A DNA stretch of 64,000 nt from Cymodocea nodosa (Eukaryota > Streptophyta > Magnoliopsida > Alismatales > Cymodoceaceae): assembly GCA_036874045.1 (NCBI GenBank), contig CM072346.1, positions 12,996,001 through 13,060,000 of the forward strand. Direction: 5' to 3'. This document shows, piece after piece, positions 54,861 through 64,000 of this stretch; position 1 is the first letter of the stretch; the number at the start of each line of letters is the position of its first letter. A program made the position numbers and the translations under genes. The notes beneath the pieces are model-generated. The model made no database searches and was not told the DNA's origin. It worked only from the letters and a program-made list of their open reading frames with translations.

Positions 54861-57100
54861 CTTGTATAAATATAAAGTCTAGTAATAACATAAGGAATAA
54901 GGAAATTTTGAAATTCTATCCCAAGAGATGAGAAGAAGGAAACTAAGGTGTATATGAATGCACAACCTTAGTCTTATATGTTGTGTCAAATACAACCCTA
55001 CGGTTTGGCTCGACTAAGAGGGATAGTCTTGATACAAAATATATTCTTGGACTTGTGAGATTTTATTAATTCCAGAGATAAGATATAGTTTAGAAGTGTC
55101 ATTTATCAATCTATTATTTTACTATGGATAGACTTAATCTCTATATGCCATGCTTTGAATTATTGGTAAGATGTCATGAAATATTATCTGAAATTTACAA
55201 TTCAAGATTACACGTGTCCTCACTTTAGAGTCTAACTGCATACAATTAAAATTGTTTTTTGTGTTAATAAACATTTGACAAAATGATGTACCTGAAAATG
55301 GTAGTTATACATGTTGATAAAACAGTCATGCACGTGACTTGATACTTGAGTCTACCATGCATATAGACAAAAAAACCATACCATAGAAAGTTCACTTCAG
55401 ATTGTAAATCATGACATTTTATTTTGATTAGATCATGATTTAATTTGGTTTACATGTTTATTAATGCAAATCTAAGAGATGATTGTCAAGCATTAATGAA
55501 TTTTGACAAGCAAACATATGAATGATAAAATAGCAATATGTATGCATGTGTATGAAATATGACATATCACAAGGTGATTGTAAGAATTAACATGTTAAAG
55601 CATGAAGTGATAAACACCGCATTCAATTCATAGAAACAAACATGGCATTTGAACATGACAATCGTCTTTAAACAATTATGAAATGTAATACATGTAAGTG
55701 CCAAATCAAGTCATAATATGCCTTGAAGTGTGTTGGATGGTTTGCAAAAATGCACAAAGTTTGGAAAATCGGATCATAATTTGTGCTAGGTGAAAAATCA
55801 TGGAACAGACATTGAATCGAAGCACATCAAGTCTACAATTTGAAAAAAATATACAAAGAAGCTATCAAGGTACACAAAGCCAGTAAAGTGCCAGATGACA
55901 TAGGGGTGCATTTCAGATGAGTGAAATAGGGGTACACATCCTAGAATCTAGTTTCATAGAAAGATATAAAAGAAAAAGGTTAGACTCTGCCAGAATTGTA
56001 GTTGATGCTTCTGATTCAATATGTGGACCTTATGACAGATGCATCTGTGTACAGTTGATAATGACTTTGAAAATTCAAATCTCTTCAACCACAGATTGCA
56101 TTGGTGTGATTCAAAATGTAAATGAAATATCATAGTCTCTGCTTCATAAGAAAAATCATGGACTAGATGTTTTGATAGTAGTACAATAATAATGTCGAAT
56201 TTATAATGGTGCAAACAATAATTTCTGCACAGTGCAGAATAAACCAGTAGCTTCGGAAATCATAGCATAATGTAGAAAAATCGGAATGACATGAAACAAG
56301 ATGCTATAGAAAGCTTGGGAATCATACTTGGGTAGAAAAATCTGAAACAATCATTTAGAGCAAAACATCCTATCGAAATAATCAAATTACAAGAAGACAG
56401 TCAGGTTTGTCTCTAGGTATAGGACAGTAAATACACCCTACTTTGGAGAATTATATCTTTGTGAATAATGCAAAGAATGATCCAATCCAAGCTTTGTCAG
56501 AAAGCTAGTATGATTCTCCATTGGGGAAAAATGAGAAAGCACAATGTTGTTGGTTAGATTGACAAGAATAGTGGGATGAAATCTTATGTTCAATCAGTTT
56601 TGCTAGAAAAACTGTCAGCCTAACTTTGAAAAATCATTACTCAGAATCTATACATTATCAAATGATGGAGGCCTTTTAATAGAAAAATACTAGATAAAAT
56701 TTTGGATGAACACATCGTAAATGAAAAGAGGTACAACATGATCTAAAATAAACAATTCTATCTAGACAATAGCATAGGGCGATATTTAGAGATCCATAAC
56801 TTTCAATCCATTGGATGAATTTCATGGATCAAACATATTACTTTGTGAACTTTCACATATTAAAATTTCATTCAAAATTGCCAGTCAAATTTGGAGTTAC
56901 AAGCCATCAAAGTTGAGGTTGCAAATAACTACCTATGTTGATAGAGGCGATAACGACATGAGCAATGAAGTAGTAGAGAATACAAATGAAATGGGAGTTC
57001 ACAAGTGCCAAAAGGGTCTCTAAAGCTTGGAGCATGCACAAGGAGGTTGGGGTGTAGGAGAAGAGTGAGAGAGAGGGTGTGTGTGGGGAAGAAGTAGCCT
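54861..57100. other. AT-rich, no recognised gene
   Basis: No domain or exon was identified. Short frames here are random in character. Confidence 0.4.
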
Positions 57101-57109
57101 TTAAATCCA

Positions 57110-57585
57110 TTGTTCAATCATCACTACAATATATCCAATGGTTGAATTAGCTAGGTTGGCTTAGTAGATGTGGTTGAACTAGACAATGGTGATTTGGTGG
57201 ATCCAATGATCAATATTCATTGGATTTGGGGGATTAAATGTTGGTTGTTAGATTTAAACGATCAATCTAAGGATCTTGTGATCTGGGTTGTTGGATGTGA
57301 TTCAAATGAGCTAGTTTTGGTTGTTGGATCTACATGAAATCTCATTTGTTAGATTAAAAGTTGATGAAACTATGATTGTCAAATACGATCCAAGATGATT
57401 TAATTTGGATCATTGGATCAAATGTTGAGATGATGAGATTTGGGCCATCGAATCAAATCTAGACTATTGAATGTGATCCAAGATGATTTCATCTAGACCA
57501 TCAGATTAAATGCTGAGATGATGAGATCTAGACTGTTGGATTGGATTCAGATGATGGAATCTAGACTATTGGATCCTTGCGAAGG
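57110..57585. repeat. Degenerate tandem repeat, period about 90 bp
   Basis: GATCCAAGATGATTT occurs near 57388 and 57476, each followed by 'GAGATGATGAGAT' and 'AGACTATTG'-like phrases. Earlier weaker copies turn on the word TTGGAT. A second short duplication (CCATGTGGCAAG..CATGGTGA) lies at 57685-57735. Confidence 0.6.
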
Positions 57586-59129
57586 TAATGGAATTGACTA
57601 ATGTGGTGAGTGTGGCAACATGTGATGGACATGGATTGGTTAGAGGGGGTTGATGCCAAATGTAGTGGCCAATGGGAGAATGCCATGTGGCAAGCCATGG
57701 TGATGTGACTACCATGTGGCAAGACATGGTGACGTGGCTGCCACGTGGATGTTGACATTAGCAAGCTAGTAGGTGGAGAAGAGGGTAGTGTTGTGTCATG
57801 GGTGGTTCGGTGCTCATCCAACTCTTTCAAGGTAATCTGTGCTCTTGATGGGACATCTGAATGTGAGAAGCCAAGCTTGGGTCGATGCCTAGAGGTTGAG
57901 TTAGTGATTCACTAAGAATTGTAGATGAGACATTATGTAGTCTGTTTATCAGAGGTGGGAAAAGTGGTGGATTGAGACATCAAAAGACAAGTGGGTGGGT
58001 GGTTGGCCTAGTTATCCTACACATCACTTGTCTGAATTGCAAGTCCATGATTTCAGCTAGTAAAGATCTAATAAGGCAAGATAGGATTGGTTAGAGGGGG
58101 AGGCCCAAAAGTAAGGTTGTCTATAGAGGGTGGGGTCTAAGCCTCCATTAGGCTATTTACATTCATGTTTGATTAATTGGATAATAGGTGTAGTAAATGA
58201 GACTTCTTTTTAATTAAGAATTTGTATTGTTCCCAAGTGTTTATTGCATTGGTCTTATTATTTGTTGATTTTACTTTAATGTTATTTTACCTTTTGTTTT
58301 ATCATTGAAAATGACTTTATTTAATTCCTAACTTATTATGTGCTTATATATAAAATTATTATTAATTTATAATTTGTTAGATGGACTAATAGCCTATTAG
58401 TAGTATATGAATCCTATTATATGTATAGTTACATAATTATTATAACTATGTAATCACTCAATAATGAAACATAACTCCCAACAAAGCCATCCTTTAAATT
58501 GTTGTCTTTACAACACAAAAAGAGAAGCAACCACTAGCTAAATCTCATCTTTTGGTCACCACCCACTCTTAGTAGCCATTGGTTAAGGAACTAGCAAGAT
58601 ATTGAAAATCATTACACTTCCTTGGATATTCTACGTTGTACTACCTAAGTTCCTATTCTCATACATATCACTAGATAAGTGTGATAGAACACAAACACAT
58701 CCTTATGTCTTGTATCATTATGTTATAGATGAACTTTCCTACATATTATTGGTAATTTATATTTCATCTTGGATCATTTTGATGACTAACAAAATACCAA
58801 ATGATTTTATATGTCTTGATGCACTTAAAAAATATGATTCTATTGATACATTCAGTGAAATACTTATCTATTTTACTGAAGCATATTTTTCACATTGAAA
58901 TATGGAGTGATATGATCATTTGGTTGAATAATTATACATGTCATTGAACTTTTGAGAATTGCAATAATAACAATCTTAGTCATAATCCTACTACATGGGG
59001 TCGAACATATGAATTTTTTCTTTTAAATATTTCTATATATTATCAAATCTTTAGTTAAATTACATAAATTTAAATATTTTCTTAATCCCTAAACGAGTTG
59101 AGGAGAAATCACTAATAAGGAGTTCTTTG

Positions 59130-59860
59130 TGTTTTGACATGCTAAGAAAGTTCTTGGTAGGGACTTGTATATAGGAAAAACATAATCACCTAAAAAATGA
59201 AACTTAAACTCTAGATATGTAGATGATAGAGATGACATAATGTCTATTTTTGGTTTTTGCACTTATGTTGGAGGGAACTTAGTTATATGGAGAAGCAAGA
59301 AATAAAATGTGGTTTCAAGATCTAAGTGTTGAAGTGGAATTTTGGTTTATAGCTCAAATTGATTGTGAGTTGATATGGCTCAAGTCCTTTTTGCAAGAAT
59401 TGAGTTTTTTGCTCAAATTCCCATGTCTATGTATTGTGATAACTAGATGGTTATTTTTATTGTTAGTAATCTTATATTCCATGAGAGAACTAAATATATT
59501 GAAGTTGATTGCTATTTTATTCATGACATAGTATTAAAAGCAGAGATAGTCACTCCTTATATGAAGTCTTCAAAACTACTTGCAGATATTGTCATGAAGG
59601 GTTTAGGTTTAAGTTATTTTGAGAGCTTATGTAACAAACTAAGCATGATATATATGTTTCAGTTTGAGGGTGAGTGTGAGAGAGAGGTTGTAAATCATGT
59701 ATTTTTATGTTACCTGGGTAAATAAGTATCTATTTATCTTAGATACTTTTTACTCATATATATACTCTTGTAATCTTCCTTTTGATGTTTAATGAAACAT
59801 CTTTTCCTCCTAATCCTATTAAGGTGTTTTTCCGTCAAGAAGTCCTCTTATTTCTCCCTT
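59130..59860 (+). mobile_element. Ty1/copia 3' end: RNase H and putative 3' LTR
   Basis: Plus-strand frames give FGFCTYVGGNLVIWRSKK near 59247, CELIWLKSFLQELS near 59360, FHERTKYIEVDC near 59480 and SSKLLADIVMKGLG near 59565. This is the copia RNase H order. A GTTTGAGGGTGAG purine tract at about 59660 is followed by TGTGAGAGAG, the likely 3' LTR start, with a run containing 'ATACTCTTGTAATC' typical of LTR polyadenylation regions. Stops and shifts are present. From 57800 to 59130 I could not assign domains. Confidence 0.72.
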
Positions 59861-60875
59861 ATAGCTCTACTTTAAGGTGTTTTCTCTTCTCTTTCTCATA
59901 TTTTTTACTTCTATGTTAATTTTAATACATTTGTGCAATTTTTTTTTCCATTTTTGAGTTTTTTTAGGATTTTTATTGACTTTATCTTAATATTCTATTT
60001 ATTATGTATTTTAATAATGAAATGAAGATATGCATTGCAAATTTGAAAAAAATAAATGTTAGTTTACAGGAAATGTTGGCTATAACATACTACACAGGAT
60101 CATGGTGCCAGACTATCACATGGTTATGAGTCTTATCATTATTAGAAAGAAAACCTAGGGAACTGGGTTGGGACACAAGTATCAAGGAATCCACAATCAT
60201 TTCTGGCAGGAATATTTGGTACTTTGCAAATAGATGATCCTCAACCTTAGCCTCAAGACCCTTATACTTACAACTCCTTTGGTAAAGATTCACATAACTC
60301 ATTTGATTATTGTTTTGATAGTGGGTGGCCAAACACTACATGATCTATGATGCTAATTCCATTTTTAGACTATATATATATAATTAATATTAGATGAGGC
60401 TAGGTCTTATCTTTATAATTTGAGGTCCTTCATCTTAACCATTGATTCATGAAATTTGAAATAGTTTTAGTATTGTTATTATTTTATTTTGATTTTAGTT
60501 ATACAATTTCAACGTATTTTAGTTTTTAGGATTTGTATCATTCTTCCCAGGGAAGGGCCTTGGATCAAGCAACCTTGCGTTTTCTTCCTTAACCTCACTC
60601 CCGTTGTGAAGGCCTTGTCATCTGCACCCAGTTCCATTCCTTCCCTTCCACTTTGGTAGTGTCATACACGTTGCTCACACTTCCATTATCTTTGCACTCC
60701 CTCTGCCCATTCCTGCCATCAGTGGCGGCCTCATGCCGATCACGAACACAGCCACCACAATAAATGATGCTATGATTGGAGATTATGTGGAGGACTCATG
60801 CTGTTGCTCCAAATCATGGACATTGGGATGGGGTTGATTTAGAGAAGTGGGATGGTGGTTTGTAGGAGGGAGTGT

Positions 60876-60877
<2 letters not shown>

Positions 60878-60912
<35 letters not shown>
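60878..60912 (+). repeat. G35 homopolymer with G-rich flank
   Basis: A run of 35 G is followed by GGGAGAGGGAGAG-type repeats to about 60985. The interval 59861-60877 contains no gene I can support. Confidence 0.9.
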
Positions 60913-60913
<1 letters not shown>

Positions 60914-61019
60914 GGGGAGGGAGAGGGAGAGGGGGAAGGACAATGGGAAGGGGTGGAAGGACGGTACGGGGAGGGGGGATGTGCGTGTGTTAGATGTGTC
61001 ACTTGTTTATATATTTTTT

Positions 61020-61745
61020 TAATCAAATTATGAATTCATTTGAAATTGGAATTATGGAAAGATACTTTAGAGTCTTAAGGTTTAGATTGAGGAGGTTAAA
61101 AACTAAATACATAAACTGTAGGTTTAACAAAAATAGAAATAATGACAAAGATACTATAAGATTCATAAAAGTAAGACTTATAAATACTTAGGATTTATGA
61201 TAAGTAGCAATATTGAAATTATAGAGGATGTTATGCATAAGATTAAAGTGGGATAGTTGAGATAGAGAAATGCTTTTATAGTGTTACGTGACAGGAGAAT
61301 ACTCTTAAAATTAAGAGGAAAATTTTATAAAACTTCTATTCACCTAGTTATATTTTATGATTTAGAATATTGGGTTGTAAAATATGAACCTATGCAACAA
61401 GTTAATATTACTGAGAAGTATATATTTGGATGAGTGGTAAATACTATAATGGATAAGCTTAAAAATGATTTTATTTGGAATAGAGTAGGAGTTGCACTTA
61501 TTGAAGATAAAATAAGAGAATCATTTTAAGTGGTTTAGTCATATTCTTAAGAGACTAAGGAATACATCAATTAGGAGAGAATATTTAATTAGTGTAGAAG
61601 AAATTAAAAGAAGTAGAGGTAGGTCTAAAACTATTTGGTTAGGAATTGTAAGAAAAATTTAATTTTATGTAATTTAACCAAAGACACAATAGATAGAAAA
61701 ATTTGGAAGAATTATATGTTCCAAAAATAGGTTTAGGAGAAACTA
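61020..61745 (+). mobile_element. RTE-type LINE relic, plus strand
   Basis: The plus strand reads a degraded RTE reverse-transcriptase C-terminal half: RRLKTKYINCRFNKNRN near 61080, IKVRL near 61160, LRGKFYKT near 61312, then WNRVGVALIEDKIRES near 61480 and EIKRSRGRSKTIW near 61605. This is the same family as the antisense copy at 7.1-7.9 kb. A further short piece (FVKVRLKYLGSIISS) recurs at 62015-62062. Confidence 0.7.
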
Positions 61746-62089
61746 TTAAATAAATTCTTTTGATGATCTGGATAGTTTAGTTCATAATTGTACCTACCAG
61801 GGAAAGCTTCTTTATTGGAGGGATTTAAATGGTCATGGAGAATAAAATAGTGGATATCAAAGAAACCATTGGAGGATTTGGTTTTAGTGTAGCTTTTAAT
61901 CTTTTGTTCACAAATACTTATTTAAAGAAAGAGAGGAACATTTAATTACATTAGGAGTGGTTCAAATGTTAGTCAAAGAAATTTTTTACTTACTAGGAAA
62001 ATAGATGGCCATGAAATTTGTAAAAGTAAGACTTAAATACTTAGGATCTATAATAAGTAGTAATGGTGGTGGTAATGACGACTCTTCAA

Positions 62090-64000
62090 TAGGGGCTCTC
62101 CTTTTTCTGAGCACCAACAGTCCTTGATGGATATTGGGACCTCTGCAAAGCTTCCTATGGCTTTGTTCGCAAATGGTGTGAACCTTCTTCAGTCTTTGGT
62201 CCAGTTTCTCAACCTGAAGTAGACAACATAGGCTTTGAATTCTTTGGGAACCTGATGGGTTTCCTTGGCTGAGTCACTGAAAGATTTGCTTTCTCCCCCC
62301 AAGTTCCTAGACATACCAATCAAATCTCCCACTATCAAGAATGGAGAATGAGTCATTGTCTTTTCCCTAGAGGAGGTGTCATAGCTAGTAGGTGCCTTCA
62401 TCTAGATACTTGTCAGACAATTCAGCTCTCCATGGCCAAGTCTATTTGATATTCTATTGGAGATGAATTAGGTGCTTCAATTTCAAGAGTTCTTCTTGGC
62501 AATGATTTGACTCTTGCCATGTGCTCATCCACTTCAAGTGTAGAGAAGATTTTATCAAAGCCTACATTAGGGATTTCTAGGTGATTAAAGGTAAATGTAT
62601 GCTAATTTTTTTGGTCTTCATTGTTCTCCTGAGGATTGGAATCACCTTGGGCTTTAGTTTGGGTGTATTCAAAGCTCAAGGTGCATTTGCAAACTCCAAG
62701 TGCCATTAAATCTATTGTTGAAATGCTAGGGTGCTATCTCTATGTGCACAAGATGTACAATGGTTTACCCACTCAAGGTTTATTGTTGTCTATGTAGAGA
62801 TGAATCTTTTTAAATTGTTGCCAAAGTTTATCAATATTAGAAATGGGAATGAATTAATCAAACAATTTATGACGTATAGTCTTAGAGAACCTAGGTTTTG
62901 CTCCAACTAGTTTACAATCAGACACCTGAAAGACAATTATTGAAAGGGTAGAAAGTAACAGCTAGTTCAACCTCAAAATAATACTTTTGTTGAAGGGGAG
63001 TACAACTCTTCTTCCCAAGGGGACGGTCTTGGCTAGATGCATGACTCATAATGGTGGACATAGGTTAGATGTAGGAGGAAACTGCTCAAGAAGAATGTCT
63101 ATATGTAGAAGTCAGATGTCTAACTGACTCTAATGGCCTTGGTCCTTACTGAGGCTATTGCAAATGAGCACAACTAGGGGAATCTAATTGGTCAGGGTAA
63201 GGTGGACTACCTAAGTGTGGCACAAATTTGAGGGAGTAGGATCCATAATAGGTGAAAGAAGTTGCACATCCAAGTAAGCAGCCATCAACCTTTAGAGTCA
63301 AGTGGGCAGACATTGTTTAGGAAGATTTAGACAAGGAGCCAGTGTTGGTTGAGGAACCTGAGAATGGAGGAGAGGCTGACACTCTTGCTAGTGACCTAGC
63401 TGTCACTAGTGAGACCTAAGTAATGTCAGTTGATCGTGTGTCTATTGGAGTTAGTTTGAGTCCACTCAGATGTAGGACTTATGTTAGGAAAAATTTTTAT
63501 TCGCTCAAGTGCTCTAAATCAATTGCTAAGGATAGGGGAGGGGAGGTGCTTGGTTGCTAGCCCCCTCTTTCCACCAACATTCTCCTTAATCATGAAGATG
63601 GTGATATGGAATTGTAAGGGCCTAGAGAACATAGCCTTTAGAACTCTTTTGAGGGAGCTCATTTACCAAAATAAAATTTAAATTGTGTTGGTCATTAAAC
63701 CATTCATAGGTCTTGAAAGGTGTCAAGACATTGCTCATTATATTTGTCTTCCAAATTAGAAGCCCAACTCTGTTCCAAGAAAATTTGGCTGTTTTGGTCA
63801 AATAGGGTAGCTTTACAGTATATAAAAGAAACTGATAAAATGACTAGCTGTTGAGTTATCTTGACAGAGGCAAATTTGCCTTTTTGGCTGTGTATGCCTC
63901 TTATAGTGTAGGCACTAGGTGCCTTTTGTGGGCAAACATGCATTGGCTTTGCAGGGATTTCACAAGGTCCCCTTGTGTAATATCAAGTGACTTCAATGTT
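62090..64000 (+). mobile_element. L1-type LINE, ORF1 and start of endonuclease, runs off window
   Basis: Plus-strand frames from 62128 give a degraded LINE ORF1 start (SLAESLKDLL, then IPIKSPTIKNGE near 62315 and FSSPWPSLFDI near 62420). At about 63600 the endonuclease begins, MVIWNCKGLENIAFRTLLRE, with further EN remnants (GLERCQDI) near 63710. Stops interrupt both parts. The element continues past the right edge. Confidence 0.65.

Noticed and set aside
58602-58898. 98-codon plus-strand frame in the copia-rich interval
   Set aside because: It has no recognised domain and an AT-rich composition like its flanks, and it probably derives from decayed element sequence.
60814-61026. Pro-rich minus-strand frame resembling an extensin
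   Set aside because: It is created by the G35 run and the GGGAGA repeats next to it.
1-64000. tRNA, rRNA and other structured RNA genes
   Set aside because: I looked for tRNA-like A/B boxes with cloverleaf pairing and for rRNA blocks and found none that I could support. The tRNA-like matches are LTR primer sites only.

Overview
The window is nuclear DNA from a flowering plant. It has AT-rich intergenic DNA, GT-AG introns, chloroplast-targeted and plant-specific gene families, and heavy loads of LINE, Ty3/gypsy, Ty1/copia, hAT and PIF/Harbinger debris. The GC-rich coding style of the ERF, IPMI and GA20-oxidase segments and the very long TE-filled intron fit a monocot with a TE-rich genome, but that placement is inference. 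Most of the 64 kb is decayed transposable elements. I see four gene loci that look usable and two recognisable broken genes.

Layout. 1-13.1 kb: the 3' half of a CLB1/SYT7-type (NTMC2T4) membrane tether, + strand, last five coding exons. Its last intron is about 8 kb and holds an RTE-type LINE, an L1-type LINE split by a 1.7-kb insertion with inverted-repeat ends, an LTR fragment and tandem repeats. 14.9-16.0 kb: an intron-retaining pseudogene of chloroplast TatC, - strand, between 44-bp direct repeats. 17.8-23.0 kb: a Harbinger relic and several L1 pieces. 23.4-24.2 kb: an intact, intronless chloroplast isopropylmalate isomerase small subunit gene, - strand. 24.4-32.2 kb: AT-rich DNA with a compound minisatellite and no gene I can support.

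32.2-33.3 kb: an intronless group IX ERF transcription factor, - strand, with a TATA box and three G-boxes upstream. 33.3-42.7 kb: AT-rich DNA with a possible solo LTR, simple repeats and a hAT transposase relic. 42.8-47.5 kb: a decayed Tat/Athila-type Ty3/gypsy element. 48.1-48.65 kb: a frameshifted 5' fragment of a gibberellin 20-oxidase gene. 49.8-51.4 kb: a six-exon RanBP2-type zinc-finger gene that may lack its later fingers. 51.9-64 kb: two Ty1/copia remnants, minisatellites, an RTE LINE relic and the start of another L1 LINE.

The genes do not form a pathway; this is a plant gene-plus-repeat landscape with no operon logic. The parts most worth a second look are the TatC pseudogene with flanking repeats, the GA20-oxidase fragment, the nested inverted-repeat element inside the LINE reverse-transcriptase region, the possible 3' truncation of the zinc-finger gene, and the G-box cluster at the ERF. 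I found no convincing new biological system.
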